Of a stretch of 64,000 nucleotides of DNA, positions 36,077 to 46,621 are shown piece by piece (within the stretch, counting starts at the first letter, position 1; the number at the start of each line of letters is the position of its first letter). Both the position numbers and the translations under genes were made by a program. This DNA is from Escherichia whittamii (GTDB lineage: Bacteria; Pseudomonadota; Gammaproteobacteria; Enterobacterales; Enterobacteriaceae): assembly GCF_014836715.1 (NCBI RefSeq), contig NZ_JACSQI010000009.1:1-64000 (forward strand), in the 5' to 3' direction. The notes beneath the pieces were generated by a model. That model did no database searches. It was not told the DNA's origin and saw only the letters and a program-made list of their open reading frames with translations.

Positions 36077-36100
36077 AAATTTTCAATAAAGTGAATATTT
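36077..36100. promoter_or_regulatory. Inverted repeat upstream of yhfZ, candidate operator copy 1
   Basis: AAATTTTCA (36077-36085) and TGAATATTT (36092-36100) form an inverted repeat with one mismatch and a 6-base spacer, the same layout as the site before yhfX. It touches the start region of yhfZ, so binding would block transcription or translation of the operon. Confidence 0.6.
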
Positions 36101-36101
36101 A

Positions 36102-36123
36102 TATCTTCATTAAAATGAAGATA
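36102..36123. promoter_or_regulatory. Second palindrome upstream of yhfZ
   Basis: TATCTTCATT-AA-AATGAAGATA is a perfect 10-bp inverted repeat with a 2-base centre. It sits where the promoter of yhfZ should be; TTGTCA on the minus strand lies just upstream of it. Confidence 0.5.
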
Positions 36124-36190
36124 AGTGACAACGACGAAATGTGGAAACGGCGAGATGCTTCACATTTTTTTTGCTGGCTGCGAAAAGAGA

Positions 36191-36210
36191 AAACCGGGTT
36201 TCCCCGGTTT
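36191..36210 (-). terminator. Likely terminator of the aroK-trpS transcript
   Basis: AAACCGGG-TTTC-CCCGGTTT is an 8-bp stem. Read leftward it is followed by TCTCTTTT. It lies about 160 bases after trpS and before yhfZ transcription begins. Confidence 0.7.
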
Positions 36211-36234
36211 GAGAGTGATGATAAAAGCAAAACT

Positions 36235-36331
36235 GCCTGATGCGCTACGCTTATCAGGCCTACATTTCCTTGCAATATGTTGAATGTGCATGACTTTGTA
36301 GGCCGGATAAGGCGTTCACGCCGCATCCGGC
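36235..36331. repeat. Pair of REP elements (BIME) after trpS
   Basis: GCCTGATGCGCTACGCTTAT at 36235 onward and GTAGGCCGGATAAGGC at 36298 onward are opposed REP units separated by about 35 bases, in the intergenic region between trpS and yhfZ. Confidence 0.9.
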
Positions 36332-36371
36332 ATGAACAAAGCGCACTTTGCCAGCAATAGTGAATAGTGAA

Positions 36372-37376
36372 TTACGGCTTCGCCACAAAACCAATCGCTT
36401 CGTACACCGCTTTCAGCGTACGGGATGCGTGCGCGCTGGCTTTTTCTGCGCCGTCTTTCATCACCTGTTGCAGGAAGGCTTCGTCATTGCGGAAACGGTG
36501 GTAGCGTTCCTGCAATTCAGTCAACATACCGGAAACCGCTTCTGCCACTTCGCCCTTCAGGTGACCATACATCTTGCCTTCGAACTGTTTTTCCAGTTCC
36601 GGGATGCTCTGGCCAGTAACTGCAGACAGGATATCCAGCAGGTTAGAAACCCCCGCTTTGTTCTGTACGTCGTAGCGAACTACCGGCGGCTCGTCGGAGT
36701 CAGTGACCGCACGTTTAATTTTCTTCACCACCGATTTCGGATCTTCCAGCAGGCCGATAACGTTATTGCGGTTATCGTCAGACTTGGACATCTTCTTGGT
36801 CGGTTCCAGCAGCGACATAACGCGTGCGCCAGATTTCGGGATAAACGGCTCCGGCACTTTAAAGATGTCGCCGTACAGTGCGTTGAAACGCTGGGCGATA
36901 TCGCGGCTCAGTTCCAGGTGCTGTTTCTGGTCTTCACCAACCGGCACCAGATTGGTTTGATACAGCAGGATGTCTGCCGCCATCAGCACCGGATAGTCGA
37001 ACAGCCCGGCGTTGATGTTTTCGGCATAACGTGCAGATTTATCTTTGAACTGGGTCATGCGGCTCAGTTCGCCGAAGTAGGTATAGCAGTTCAGTGCCCA
37101 ACCTAACTGTGCATGTTCCGGCACGTGGGACTGAACAAAAATGGTGCTTTTCTCAGGATCGATACCGCAAGCCAGGTACAACGCCAGCGTATCCAGCGTC
37201 GCTTTACGCAGCTTCTGCGCATCCTGGCGCACGGTGATGGCGTGTTGGTCAACGATGCAGTAAATACAATGGTAATCATCCTGCATGTTTACCCACTGAC
37301 GCAGCGCACCCATGTAGTTACCAATGGTCAATTCACCTGAAGGCTGTGCGCCACTAAAAACGATGGGCTTAGTCAT
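36372..37376 (-). CDS. trpS: Tryptophanyl-tRNA synthetase
   Basis: TrpRS charges tRNA-Trp. The 334-residue class I synthetase has the HIGH-like motif within [12 protein letters not shown] (about residues 11-22) and the KMSKS loop at [11 protein letters not shown]. It is the last gene of the aroK-aroB-damX-dam-rpe-gph-trpS operon and overlaps gph by 8 bases. Confidence 0.98.
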   Translation of the reverse strand: MTKPIVFSGAQPSGELTIGNYMGALRQWVNMQDDYHCIYCIVDQHAITVRQDAQKLRKATLDTLALYLACGIDPEKSTIFVQSHVPEHAQLGWALNCYTYFGELSRMTQFKDKSARYAENINAGLFDYPVLMAADILLYQTNLVPVGEDQKQHLELSRDIAQRFNALYGDIFKVPEPFIPKSGARVMSLLEPTKKMSKSDDNRNNVIGLLEDPKSVVKKIKRAVTDSDEPPVVRYDVQNKAGVSNLLDILSAVTGQSIPELEKQFEGKMYGHLKGEVAEAVSGMLTELQERYHRFRNDEAFLQQVMKDGAEKASAHASRTLKAVYEAIGFVAKP

Positions 37377-38127
37377 TTTTCGATTCCTGATTTTCGCTTT
37401 GCGGAAGCCCTAATGCGGGCAGAAGGTCATTTATAGAGTGATAAATTACATCAGGCTGGCTGAGATCGATAGCCTCGCCGTAGTTATATCCGTAGGTTAA
37501 GCCAACTGAAGGGCAACCGGCTGCTTTTGCTGCCTGAATATCATTGCGAGAATCTCCGACAAACAGCATCTGTTGCGGGGCAATACCCATCCGTTCAGCC
37601 ACCAGTAATAGCGGGTCCGGGTGTGGTTTTTTGTTTTGCACATCATCACCGCCAATGACCACGCTAAAGTATTTGGCAATATCTAAGGCTTCCAGCAGCG
37701 GCGCGACGAACGGCGTTGGTTTGTTGGTAATCAGACCTAGCGGCAAGCCTTTAGCCTGCAATGCGCCAAGCGTATCGGCAACGTGCGGGAACAAAAACGT
37801 TCCTTCTTCGGCAACTTCGCCATAATAACGATCAAACAGCTTGCGCAGAATACGTACTTGTTCTTCTGCCGGAATGTCGTCATCAACGGGGGGTTTACCC
37901 ATGGTTTTACGCAGGGTCGCACGTTCCTGACGCGCCCAGGTCAATGCTCGCTCCATCAGGACATCTGCGCCGTTACCAATCCAGGTAATAACGCGCTCTT
38001 CGCCTGCAACGGGCAACTCCAGCGCATACAGCGCCATATCTACCGCAGCAGCAAGACCGGGTGCACTGTCAACCAGCGTACCGTCGAGATCAAAAGCGAC
38101 GCCGCGAATATCTTCAAACTTATTCAT
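37369..38127 (-). CDS. gph: Phosphoglycolate phosphatase
   Basis: Gph removes phosphate from 2-phosphoglycolate, formed during repair of oxidised DNA ends. The 252-residue HAD hydrolase has [13 protein letters not shown] near residue 13, LITNKP in motif II and FVGDSRNDI in motif IV. It overlaps both trpS and rpe by 8 bases. Confidence 0.97.
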   Translation of the reverse strand: MNKFEDIRGVAFDLDGTLVDSAPGLAAAVDMALYALELPVAGEERVITWIGNGADVLMERALTWARQERATLRKTMGKPPVDDDIPAEEQVRILRKLFDRYYGEVAEEGTFLFPHVADTLGALQAKGLPLGLITNKPTPFVAPLLEALDIAKYFSVVIGGDDVQNKKPHPDPLLLVAERMGIAPQQMLFVGDSRNDIQAAKAAGCPSVGLTYGYNYGEAIDLSQPDVIYHSINDLLPALGLPQSENQESKND

Positions 38128-38797
38128 GACTTACCTTTGCCAGTTCACTGCGCATTTCATCAATGACTTTTTTGTAGTCTGGCTGGTCGAAGATTGCCGA
38201 ACCAGCAACAAACATATCCGCGCCCGCCGCAGCGATTTCGCCAATGTTATTCACCTTCACACCGCCGTCCACTTCCAGACGAATATCAAAGCCAGACTCG
38301 TCGATGCGGCGGCGCACTTCACGCAGTTTATCTAACGTTTGCGGAATGAAAGACTGACCGCCAAAGCCAGGGTTAACAGACATCAGCAGGATCACATCCA
38401 GCTTATCCATTACATAATCCAGATAGCTCAATGGTGTCGCCGGGTTAAATACCAGCCCCGCTTTACAGCCATTTTCTTTAATCAGTTGCAGCGTGCGGTC
38501 AACATGCTCGGAGGCTTCTGGATGAAAGGTAATGATGCTGGCACCAGCGGCAGCGAAATCCGGCACAATGCGATCCACCGGTTTCACCATCAGATGCACG
38601 TCGATAGGGGCGGTAATGCCGTAATTACGCAAGGATTTCAGTACCATTGGCCCAATTGTCAGGTTGGGAACATAGTGGTTATCCATGACGTCAAAATGCA
38701 CGACATCAGCGCCAGCTGCCAGGGCCTTTGCGGTATCTTCACCCAGGCGGGCAAAATCAGCCGACAGAATTGAGGGGGCAATCAAATACTGTTTCAT
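38120..38797 (-). CDS. rpe: Ribulose-phosphate 3-epimerase
   Basis: Rpe interconverts ribulose 5-phosphate and xylulose 5-phosphate in the pentose phosphate pathway. The 225-residue TIM barrel has the metal ligands in [12 protein letters not shown] and [12 protein letters not shown], and VDGGV near the C-terminus. It is cotranscribed with dam and gph. Confidence 0.98.
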   Translation of the reverse strand: MKQYLIAPSILSADFARLGEDTAKALAAGADVVHFDVMDNHYVPNLTIGPMVLKSLRNYGITAPIDVHLMVKPVDRIVPDFAAAGASIITFHPEASEHVDRTLQLIKENGCKAGLVFNPATPLSYLDYVMDKLDVILLMSVNPGFGGQSFIPQTLDKLREVRRRIDESGFDIRLEVDGGVKVNNIGEIAAAGADMFVAGSAIFDQPDYKKVIDEMRSELAKVSHE

Positions 38798-38814
38798 CCG
38801 CTTCTCCTTGAGAA

Positions 38815-39651
38815 TTATTTTTTCGCGGGTGAAACGACTCCTGGTTTGTACAAAGCCAGCAGTTCGTCCACCTTTTTACGTGTGCCGCCGTTGCTGCTTA
38901 TACTGCGTCGAACTTTGACGACATGCAATTTTGCGCGCTGATACCACTCACGCGTTAACATCGTATCGTGATTGGAGATCAGCACAGGAATATGGCGATC
39001 AACCAGACCTTCAGCGAGCTCCGCCAGATGAGCTTGTTGTTCAAGCGTAAAACTATTTGTGTGGTACGCCGTAAAGTTAGCGGTGGCAGAAAGCGGCGCA
39101 TAAGGCGGATCGCAATAGACGACGGATGCATCATCTGCGCGCGCCATGCTGTCGGCGTAAGACTCACAATAGAAAAAGGCATTCTGCGCTTTTTCGGCAA
39201 AATGATACAACTCAGCTTCCGGGAAATAGGGCTTTTTATAACGGCCAAACGGCACGTTAAATTCACCGCGCAGATTGTAACGGCACAAACCGTTGTAGCC
39301 GTAGCGGTTCAAATATAAAAACAGCACAGCCCGACGCAAGGGATCCTGGCTTTTGTTGAACTCTTCGCGGAACTGATAGTAGACCTCGGCGCAATTCGTT
39401 TCGGGAACAAACAGCTCGCGGGCAGCCTGCACGTACTCTTCGGTACGCGTCTTTACAATGTTGTAGAGACTAATCAGATCGCTGTTGATATCAGCAAGGA
39501 TATAACGAGAAAAGTCGGTGTTAAGAAACACCGACCCGGCACCAACAAAAGGCTCAACCAGACATTCGCCCTTAGGCAAATGCCGTTTAATATCATCAAG
39601 CAGGGGATATTTGCCCCCTGCCCACTTCAAAAAAGCGCGATTTTTCTTCAT
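38815..39651 (-). CDS. dam: DNA adenine methyltransferase Dam
   Basis: Dam methylates adenine in GATC and so marks the parental strand for mismatch repair and times replication initiation. The 278-residue protein has the SAM motif [11 protein letters not shown] near the N-terminus and the catalytic YCDPPYAPL near residue 180, the alpha class order. It follows damX by 106 bases and precedes rpe by 17. Confidence 0.98.
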   Translation of the reverse strand: MKKNRAFLKWAGGKYPLLDDIKRHLPKGECLVEPFVGAGSVFLNTDFSRYILADINSDLISLYNIVKTRTEEYVQAARELFVPETNCAEVYYQFREEFNKSQDPLRRAVLFLYLNRYGYNGLCRYNLRGEFNVPFGRYKKPYFPEAELYHFAEKAQNAFFYCESYADSMARADDASVVYCDPPYAPLSATANFTAYHTNSFTLEQQAHLAELAEGLVDRHIPVLISNHDTMLTREWYQRAKLHVVKVRRSISSNGGTRKKVDELLALYKPGVVSPAKK

Positions 39652-39757
39652 GCTGACTAACTAATTACACCTTCTCCGGCTGTGGAGAAAGCTCCGACAG
39701 CATCCAGCGCTTCAGGCAGTTCCCGCAACGGTTATCCATTGCGGGAAATAGCCTTGA

Positions 39758-41056
39758 TTACTTCAGATCGGCCTGTACCTGACGCAGCGGTTTCGCCCAG
39801 GGGTTTTTGGCCTGGACATCGGCTGGCAATGTAGATACCGCTTTTTTCGCTTCGTCTTTCGAAGCGTACACGCCAGAAACCAACACATACCACGGCTGAC
39901 CATTACGCGTCGTTTCATAGACAACGTAGTTTTTCAGGTTCTCTTTCTTCGCCCAACCGTTCAGGTTGTCGTAGTTAGAGGAACTGCTCAACTGCAGAGT
40001 GTAATGGCTTGACGGTGCCGATTTCAACGAACCAACATTACCTGCGGTCTTCGCCCCAGCAGCTGGTGTTGTCGTGGTTTGCGCCGGAGATGCCGTTTGT
40101 GCCGGCTCCGTGCTGGCAGTAGCTTTCGGCGCTGGCGTTGCCGCTGGCGTAGAAGTCGCAGCCGGTGCCTTCGAGCTCACCACTGGCGCTGCAGGTTCGG
40201 TACGCTTCGGCTGCTGTGCTACCGGCTTAGGTTCCGTTTTCACAGTTGCCTGGGGTTTTTTCGGTTCAATCACCGCCTGCTGACGTGGCGGACGCGTAGT
40301 GGTCGGACGTTCAACGGTTTGCGTTTTCGCCGTATCACGCGATGCGTTGCCATTACGAACTGGCGCTACAGTCGCGGGTTCGGTCGGCAGCGTGGAGTTG
40401 ACCACCACATTGTTCAGCTGTTGCTGATTTTGCGGCTGGGTCAGCGCGTTATTCAGGTCACCCTGCACTTCAACACGTTGTTGACCATCCGTTGCCGCCG
40501 GGGTTTGCCCCTGAGTCGGCGTAGACGAGATCGGCGGCAGAGAAACATCCGGCTGGGTATTTTCCGCAGATGTGGTTCCCGGCGCAGGCTGCGTGCCATT
40601 TGCCTGATCGACAGTATTGCCAGCAAGATCAATACTCTTCTCGCCAGACGCAGTTTGATCGCTGGAAGAGGTCGAGGGGGCTTTTAACGCAGAACCGATA
40701 CCGATGATCAACAGCAACAGAACCAGAATACCGACGCCCATCATCATATACTGACGAGAAGCAGGTTTGCTGGCTGCTTTTTTGCGCTTACGCGGACGAC
40801 GCTCTACACGCTCTTCATCCACGGTTTCATCTTCGGATTCGTCATATTCTTGTTCGATTTCCGGTTCCTCATCGCGCTCTTTTTGCGCGCGGGTCGGACG
40901 GCGATCATCCGCATCATCAAGTTCAATATCATCAAAATTGATCTGCGGTTCGCCACGTTCAGTACGTTCAGAACGCTCAGAAGATTGACGAGAACGACCA
41001 GTACGACGATCGCTGGGATCGGGTTTCAGCTCGTCTTCTGGTTTGAATTCATCCAT
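39758..41056 (-). CDS. damX: Cell division protein DamX
   Basis: DamX is an inner membrane protein that joins the septal ring through peptidoglycan binding. The 432-residue protein has an acidic and Arg-rich cytoplasmic part (1-100), one membrane helix (about 104-124, [18 protein letters not shown]), and a long Pro/Thr/Ala-rich periplasmic linker. It ends with a SPOR domain (about 350-425, [14 protein letters not shown] to the C-terminus). It is about 4 residues longer than the K-12 protein as I recall it, probably in the linker. Confidence 0.96.
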   Translation of the reverse strand: MDEFKPEDELKPDPSDRRTGRSRQSSERSERTERGEPQINFDDIELDDADDRRPTRAQKERDEEPEIEQEYDESEDETVDEERVERRPRKRKKAASKPASRQYMMMGVGILVLLLLIIGIGSALKAPSTSSSDQTASGEKSIDLAGNTVDQANGTQPAPGTTSAENTQPDVSLPPISSTPTQGQTPAATDGQQRVEVQGDLNNALTQPQNQQQLNNVVVNSTLPTEPATVAPVRNGNASRDTAKTQTVERPTTTRPPRQQAVIEPKKPQATVKTEPKPVAQQPKRTEPAAPVVSSKAPAATSTPAATPAPKATASTEPAQTASPAQTTTTPAAGAKTAGNVGSLKSAPSSHYTLQLSSSSNYDNLNGWAKKENLKNYVVYETTRNGQPWYVLVSGVYASKDEAKKAVSTLPADVQAKNPWAKPLRQVQADLK

Positions 41057-41147
41057 TTAACACCCCACTAAAAGGTTAATGCTTACCACGTTGCAATTAA
41101 CCTGAAGCTAATAAACCGCTGGATAAGCGGCCTGACCTTTCTTGTTG

Positions 41148-42236
41148 TTACGCTAACTGACAATCAGCAATGGCGTTAAGAACGATATCGTGCGAAACAC
41201 CGCCGCGAACTTCGCTCTTACCAATTGCCAGCGGAAGAATTAAGCGCATTTCTCCCGCAAGGACTTTCTTGTCACGCAGCATATGCGGTAAATATGCCTG
41301 CGCGGACATTTCGCGCGGCCCATTGACCGGTAACCCAGCCCGCGTGAGCAGGGTAATAATACGCTGCGTTTCGGCAGAACTGAACTGCCCGAGACGTTCC
41401 GATGTGCGCGCCGCCATTACCATACCCGCAGCAACCGCTTCACCGTGTAGCCAATTACCATAGCCCATTTCAGCTTCAATGGCATGACCAAAGGTATGTC
41501 CAAGATTGAGTAAAGCACGTAAGCCAGCTTCACGCTCGTCGGCGGCGACAACTTCTGCTTTCAGCTCACAGCAACGGCGAATACAGTACGCCATTGCGGG
41601 GCCATCCAGACGAAGCAGCGCGTCGAGATTCTCTTCCAGCCAGAGGAAAAACTCGCCGTCAAGAATAATGCCGTATTTGATGACTTCCGCTAGTCCCGAA
41701 GCTAACTCACGCTGAGGAAGCGTTTTCAGACAATCGAGATCTACCACCACCGATGCAGGTTGGTAAAACGCGCCAATCATGTTTTTACCGAGGGGATGGT
41801 TTACCGCGGTTTTGCCGCCAACGGAGGAGTCGACCTGCGACAATAACGTCGTTGGGACTTGAATGAAGCGAACGCCGCGCTGATAGCTCGCCGCCGCGAA
41901 ACCGGTAAGATCGCCCACCACGCCGCCACCAAGTGCAACCAGCGTAGTATCGCGGCCATGCGGCTTTTGCAACAACGCTGTAAAGACGGTGTCGAGTACT
42001 GCCAGGCTTTTATACTGCTCGCCGTCAGGGAGGATAACGCTATCGACGTTAACACCCGCCTGTTCAAGTACGCCGCGGACCTTATCGAGATATAGAGGAG
42101 CCAGGGTTTCGTTGGTGACCAACATCACCTGCTCGCCCGATTTCAGCGGTAAGAATGAAGCTGGCTCGTTAAACAAACCAGACGCGATGGTAATTGGGTA
42201 ACTACGTTCCCCGAGAGTGACGACTATCCTCTCCAT
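41148..42236 (-). CDS. aroB: 3-dehydroquinate synthase
   Basis: AroB makes 3-dehydroquinate from DAHP, the second step of the shikimate pathway. The 362-residue NAD-dependent enzyme has [14 protein letters not shown] near residue 105, [18 protein letters not shown], and the zinc ligands in [10 protein letters not shown] and [10 protein letters not shown]. It follows aroK by 56 bases. Confidence 0.98.
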   Translation of the reverse strand: MERIVVTLGERSYPITIASGLFNEPASFLPLKSGEQVMLVTNETLAPLYLDKVRGVLEQAGVNVDSVILPDGEQYKSLAVLDTVFTALLQKPHGRDTTLVALGGGVVGDLTGFAAASYQRGVRFIQVPTTLLSQVDSSVGGKTAVNHPLGKNMIGAFYQPASVVVDLDCLKTLPQRELASGLAEVIKYGIILDGEFFLWLEENLDALLRLDGPAMAYCIRRCCELKAEVVAADEREAGLRALLNLGHTFGHAIEAEMGYGNWLHGEAVAAGMVMAARTSERLGQFSSAETQRIITLLTRAGLPVNGPREMSAQAYLPHMLRDKKVLAGEMRLILPLAIGKSEVRGGVSHDIVLNAIADCQLA

Positions 42237-42292
42237 AACGCGACATCCACCTTAATTACTGTACCCGCAGACGAGTGTATTTAAAGCCAGAA

Positions 42293-42814
42293 TTAGTTGC
42301 TTTCCAGCATGTTAATAATCTGGTTTGCGACCACTTTAGCGCTTTGGTCATCAGTACGAATGGTCACGTCAGCAATCTCTTCATACAGCGGATTGCGTTC
42401 ATTGGCCAACGCTTCCAGAACTTCACGCGGCGGTGTTTCAACGTGCAGCAACGGGCGTTTTTTATCACGCTGCGTGCGTGCAAGTTGCTTTTCGATGGTC
42501 GTTTCAAGATAAACGACAACGCCACGAGCGGAAAGACGGTTACGCGTTTCGCGGGATTTCACAGAGCCGCCGCCAGTAGCCAGCACAATACCCTGCTTCT
42601 CGGTCAATTCATTGATGACCTTCTCTTCGCGATCGCGGAAGCCTTCTTCGCCTTCTAAATCGAAAACCCAGCCCACATCAGCTCCGGTTCGTTTCTCAAT
42701 CTCTTGATCGGAATCGTAAAATTCCATATTGAGTTGTTGAGCTAACTGGCGCCCAATAGTGCTTTTTCCGGCACCCATAGGCCCAACCAGAAAGATATTG
42801 CGTTTCTCTGCCAT
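42293..42814 (-). CDS. aroK: Shikimate kinase I
   Basis: AroK phosphorylates shikimate. The 173-residue protein has the P-loop [20 protein letters not shown] and the GGGSV motif. The start MAEKRNIF at 42814 gives the normal length; the frame stays open 52 codons further upstream, but that part has no family similarity. It heads the operon that runs to trpS. Confidence 0.97.
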   Translation of the reverse strand: MAEKRNIFLVGPMGAGKSTIGRQLAQQLNMEFYDSDQEIEKRTGADVGWVFDLEGEEGFRDREEKVINELTEKQGIVLATGGGSVKSRETRNRLSARGVVVYLETTIEKQLARTQRDKKRPLLHVETPPREVLEALANERNPLYEEIADVTIRTDDQSAKVVANQIINMLESN

Positions 42815-43215
42815 TTTTTCGGTACTACTAAGACTATTCGTTAATGATAAACCCGCTTCGCTCAGAGAGCGCAGCAGGACATGAACTGAAACCTCATAAG
42901 ATATTGCGAGAGTCAGACTGAAAATTATCTCAATACTCCAGCCGGTTTGGCAACTGAATAAATCGCCCATCCCTCTGCATATCTGGTCGCTGCAAGCGTG
43001 CTGCCTTGCTATTACCGCTTTGGCGATAAATCACCGGGTAAGATTAGCGTAAAAAAGACAGCAAAATGCCGCCTGAATGATAAATCATCATCATGAAACG
43101 CAGGCAGCGAAGAGCACCAACTCTCAAATCGGTACTCCTTGTATGCTAAATACCTGCGCACGTCAAATAGATGAAACGTGTTCAGCATAAAAAACATCGC
43201 CGGTTTTACGGCTGT
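42815..43215 (-). promoter_or_regulatory. Leader and promoter region upstream of aroK
   Basis: This 401-base gap between hofQ and aroK has no recognisable gene. It must hold the promoter or promoters of the aroK-trpS operon and the end of the hof transcript. I could not assign -35 and -10 boxes with confidence. Confidence 0.45.
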
Positions 43216-44454
43216 TTACTCACTGGAAACCAGCCGTGGCGTGATAAATACCACTAACTCACGTCGTTCATCTTCTTTTCCGTCATGACGAAATAATTGC
43301 CCAAACCAGGGAATGTCCCCCAGCAGTGGCACGCTATCCTGGCCTGATTTATTTTTTCGGGTAAAAATGCCGCCAAGCGCCAACGTTTCTCCGCTTTTGA
43401 CCTCGACTTGCGTTTCGATCTCCTGCTTGTCAATTGCCAGCACTTCGCCATCGGCTTGTTGAAGGACTTGCCCCGGCACATTCTGGCTAATATGTAATTT
43501 CAACCGAATGCGGCCTTTTTGAAGCACGGTGGGCGTGACCTCCATTCCCAGCACCGCTTCTTTAAACTCCACCGATGTTGCACCACTTTCACCACTGGAA
43601 ACCTGATACGGAATTTCGCTCCCCTGTTTAATGCTGGCAGGCTGGAGATGTGAAGCCAGTAAACGCGGGCTGGCGATGATATCCAGTTGCTGTTTCTGTT
43701 CGAGTGCGGAAAGCTCCAGATCCAGCAAACGTCCGTTGATCCGCCCAATATTAAAACCGATATGCGTCGTCGCCGTCGCCACCGAGAGATCGCTACCGAG
43801 CGTAGTCACTTGCCCAACACCGCCAGCTTGTTGTGCATCGGCAAGCGTCCATTTCACGCCTAACTCGCGCAGACTTTTTTCATTAATGGTGACAATGTGC
43901 GCCGACAGTTCAACCTGGCCTACCGGCAAATCCATTTGCATGACCCATTGTTCCAGCGCGGTTAACGCCGCCTGGTTATCACGCAGCAAAAGGCGATTAG
44001 TGCGTTTATCAACGGTCATGCTACCTTTGGCGCTAAGTAGCTTCTCCCCCGCCTTCGCCAACTCTCCGGCGTCGGCGTATTGCAGTGTAATGCTGCGATT
44101 TTCCAGCGGCAGATTTGCCTGCGCCCGTGCCTTCTCTGCCTCCTGCCGGGCGATATTTTCATTTTGCCAGGCAATGGAATGCACCGAGAGAATATTGCCT
44201 TCCTGACGCGTCATCAGCCCGGCGCTTTTCACTACGGTTTGTAGCGCCTGCTTCCAGGGAACGTCCGTTAAATGTAGCGATACCGTACCGCTGACGTCTG
44301 GCGACACCACCAGGTTTAGCTTCTCCTGTTCGGCCAGCGCCTGCAAAACCTGAGCAACCGGAACGTCATCCACCATCAGCGTGACTTTTTGCGGCTTTGC
44401 CGCCTGCACGATGGGCATCATCATCAACAGTAGTGCGGCTATCCATTGCTTCAT
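43216..44454 (-). CDS. hofQ: Secretin-like DNA utilisation protein HofQ
   Basis: HofQ is the outer membrane secretin of a competence-type IV pilus system related to ComE/PilQ, needed in E. coli to use DNA as a nutrient. The 412-residue precursor has a signal peptide (MKQWIAALLLMMMPIVQA), two N-domains (about 25-170) and the secretin core (about 200-410), with PLLGDIPWFGQLFR near the end. It overlaps hofP by 89 bases. Confidence 0.95.
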   Translation of the reverse strand: MKQWIAALLLMMMPIVQAAKPQKVTLMVDDVPVAQVLQALAEQEKLNLVVSPDVSGTVSLHLTDVPWKQALQTVVKSAGLMTRQEGNILSVHSIAWQNENIARQEAEKARAQANLPLENRSITLQYADAGELAKAGEKLLSAKGSMTVDKRTNRLLLRDNQAALTALEQWVMQMDLPVGQVELSAHIVTINEKSLRELGVKWTLADAQQAGGVGQVTTLGSDLSVATATTHIGFNIGRINGRLLDLELSALEQKQQLDIIASPRLLASHLQPASIKQGSEIPYQVSSGESGATSVEFKEAVLGMEVTPTVLQKGRIRLKLHISQNVPGQVLQQADGEVLAIDKQEIETQVEVKSGETLALGGIFTRKNKSGQDSVPLLGDIPWFGQLFRHDGKEDERRELVVFITPRLVSSE

Positions 44455-44767
44455 TTGTCTCTCCTTGCCGTTGCCACAACCACAGTGGCGGTTCGCAGTT
44501 TTTTCCGGTTCCCAGCGTTAGTGTGTCTGGCGTCAGCTGTAAGATCGTCCAGCCGTTTTCCAGCACATCGTTTTGCTGCACCCGTCGCCATTTCTTTTGC
44601 CCATCTTTTATTACGCCGATAACGCGCTCGCCTCTTCCTACCATCCCCTGATAGCGCCACTGGGTAAGTTCGCTAATCCGGCATAGATCTTCCGGCGGTT
44701 TAAAGGGGTCGCGCATGCCGGTTAATAGCCATAATGCAACACCTGCCAGCAGCCAACGTTTAGCCAT
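44366..44767 (-). CDS. hofP: DNA utilisation protein HofP
   Basis: A 133-residue PilP-like protein with an N-terminal hydrophobic segment and the family phrase RDPFKPPEDLC. It probably links the inner membrane HofN/HofO complex to the HofQ secretin. Two adjacent ATG codons (44765-44770) could start it. The C-terminal part is read in a second frame over the start of hofQ. Confidence 0.88.
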   Translation of the reverse strand: MAKRWLLAGVALWLLTGMRDPFKPPEDLCRISELTQWRYQGMVGRGERVIGVIKDGQKKWRRVQQNDVLENGWTILQLTPDTLTLGTGKNCEPPLWLWQRQGETNEAMDSRTTVDDDAHRAGGKAAKSHADGG

Positions 44768-45200
44768 CATTCGCCCCTTCCAGTTGGAGTGTGAACAAGA
44801 GTTCATCACTTTCCACGCTTAACGAAAAACGACTTACGCTGACATTGCGCTCTGCCAGTCGTGTAAATGCCGACGGCACCGCTTCCCAGAGCGTTTTCAA
44901 CGCTAACTCGCCTCCCCTGGCAGACGGATGCCAATAAACCAGTTGCGCGCCGGGCAACTGAAAATCCAGCGGCGAAAAAGGCAACGTTTTTTCTTCGCTG
45001 AGGGGAGCGGTGTCAATCAGGCGATACAGTGCAGTCCATTGCTGATGATTACTTGCCCGTAGTCGAATTAATGCGTCGCTCTCTTCCTGATGGCTCGATG
45101 AAAGAAAAATAAGCGTAACTAACATCAGCAACCAGACTGCCCAGCAAAGCTGGCGGATACGGGGTGATGTGGCTAACCACCAGTCAAAGAGCGCGTTCAT
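44760..45200 (-). CDS. hofO: DNA utilisation protein HofO
   Basis: A 146-residue PilO-like protein with one N-terminal membrane helix (about 18-36) and a periplasmic domain. It overlaps hofN by 17 bases and the start of hofP by about 8. Confidence 0.9.
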   Translation of the reverse strand: MNALFDWWLATSPRIRQLCWAVWLLMLVTLIFLSSSHQEESDALIRLRASNHQQWTALYRLIDTAPLSEEKTLPFSPLDFQLPGAQLVYWHPSARGGELALKTLWEAVPSAFTRLAERNVSVSRFSLSVESDELLFTLQLEGANDG

Positions 45201-45723
45201 CGCTAACCGTCCTTGTTAACTGATACTCAAATTGCCAGCGCCCTTGTGCATCCTGCTGCGTGGCCCCTCGCTGATTGAGATGAAAAGAAGCATCCTGGCG
45301 AAGTGACGTTTCCAGTGCGTTTAACGCGGTAATGCTTGTTGTCAGCCCCTTGATCTCCAGCGTTCCCTGCTGCCAGCTTATCGTTGTCAGCCAGGCATGC
45401 TCTGGTAAAAGCGTCGCCAGCGCTTCCAGCGCGGGTTGCCAGTCGCGGGTAAATTGTCGCTGATGCTGACGTCGCAGATGCTGTTCGCGTAACTGTTGGC
45501 GTTCCAGCAAACGTGGCTTAGTGACCTGTAAGCTACGAGCGAGTTGTTGTTCAGCCTCGAGCAAAATGGCGTCTACGTGTGCTTCGGCGTTATATGACAG
45601 ACGCTGCATTAGCGTTATCCCGACGGCCAGCAGCAGAGGCGCAACGAACATTAGCAACCAGAAGCGAAGAAAGGCCGCCCGGCGTTGCTGTCGCCAGGGC
45701 AAAAAATTGATTGGTGGGTTCAT
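45184..45723 (-). CDS. hofN: DNA utilisation protein HofN
   Basis: A 179-residue PilN-like inner membrane protein. A short cytoplasmic start (MNPPINFLPWRQQRR) matches the family motif that binds the PilM-like partner. One membrane helix (about 18-38) and a coiled-coil periplasmic part follow. Its ATG overlaps the hofM stop (TAATG). Confidence 0.92.
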   Translation of the reverse strand: MNPPINFLPWRQQRRAAFLRFWLLMFVAPLLLAVGITLMQRLSYNAEAHVDAILLEAEQQLARSLQVTKPRLLERQQLREQHLRRQHQRQFTRDWQPALEALATLLPEHAWLTTISWQQGTLEIKGLTTSITALNALETSLRQDASFHLNQRGATQQDAQGRWQFEYQLTRTVSDERAL

Positions 45724-46502
45724 TAGCGACTCTCCCTAAGCGCCAGCCCCAGCGCAATGGCGAAGTCTCCGCCTGGTGGCGGTAGCGGCGGCTGACGAAC
45801 AGAAATCGCCTCCCAGGGGTCAAATCCGCCTTCGCCGCATATCGCGATACTTTCGGGGTCCACGGATAACATCGCTGCAAGATCATTCTCGCTTGTCATC
45901 CCCACCGCCAGCTTGCGCCCCCAGCTATAACGCGTCGCCCACAACCACTGTTCGTGGTCACACCAGGCCAGGCATTTCTTGTGAGGAGGTAAAAAAGGCA
46001 GAAACCGCTGTAAAGCGCAGGCATCCGGGGTAATCGCGCTAACGTGAACACGCAATTTTTCTGCCAGGGTTAGTAGCGTTGCCAGTTCTTTGCTTTGCGC
46101 GGCGGTCACGTTATAGGCGGGGCTTAGTGAATCTTCGCGATAATCGAAGCGCAGGGAGTCCGGTTCCATATCCAGCTCACGTGCCATTGTGCCAGCCAGC
46201 CATGCCGTTTGCTCTCGCTCACCGAGAGACATCGCCGGGCGAGGAAATGACCGCTGTAACGTTCGAGCAGCAGGAAATGCCAGCATAATGTGATGTCGAT
46301 GCGGCAGTTCACGACTCCACGGTAGCAACATTTTAGTCAGACGTTCCGCGTCAATAATGCGCCCATCTTTGATAATGTCGGTCGCCAGCGGCAAGCGCCA
46401 CCAACGTTGCAAAAAGCATTCTTTTGCACCACGCACGATAGCAACCGCCACCGCTTCCTGCTGTTGTAAATGCAAACCAATTTGCCAGATCTTAAATGCC
46501 AT
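45723..46502 (-). CDS. hofM: DNA utilisation protein HofM
   Basis: A 259-residue PilM/actin-like cytoplasmic protein that starts the hofMNOPQ operon. The start MAFKIWQIGLHL is preceded by AAGGAG; nine more upstream codons are open but lack a ribosome binding site. The operon is divergent from mrcA. Its pilus ATPase and pilins are not in this window. Confidence 0.92.
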   Translation of the reverse strand: MAFKIWQIGLHLQQQEAVAVAIVRGAKECFLQRWWRLPLATDIIKDGRIIDAERLTKMLLPWSRELPHRHHIMLAFPAARTLQRSFPRPAMSLGEREQTAWLAGTMARELDMEPDSLRFDYREDSLSPAYNVTAAQSKELATLLTLAEKLRVHVSAITPDACALQRFLPFLPPHKKCLAWCDHEQWLWATRYSWGRKLAVGMTSENDLAAMLSVDPESIAICGEGGFDPWEAISVRQPPLPPPGGDFAIALGLALRESR

Positions 46503-46621
46503 GGTGATGATCTCCTTATCCCCCGTCACTCTGACGGGTATATCAATGCGTCTGGCTTGCCTTTATACTACCGCGCGTTTGTTTATAAACTGCCCAAATG
46601 AAACTAAATGGGAAATTTCCA

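Noticed and set aside
36348..37106. 252-codon open frame opposite trpS
   Set aside because: Shadow of trpS caused by its codon use; low-complexity translation.
42815..42970. Upstream extension of aroK to 225 residues
   Set aside because: Shikimate kinase I is 173 residues and begins MAEKRN; the added part has no family similarity.
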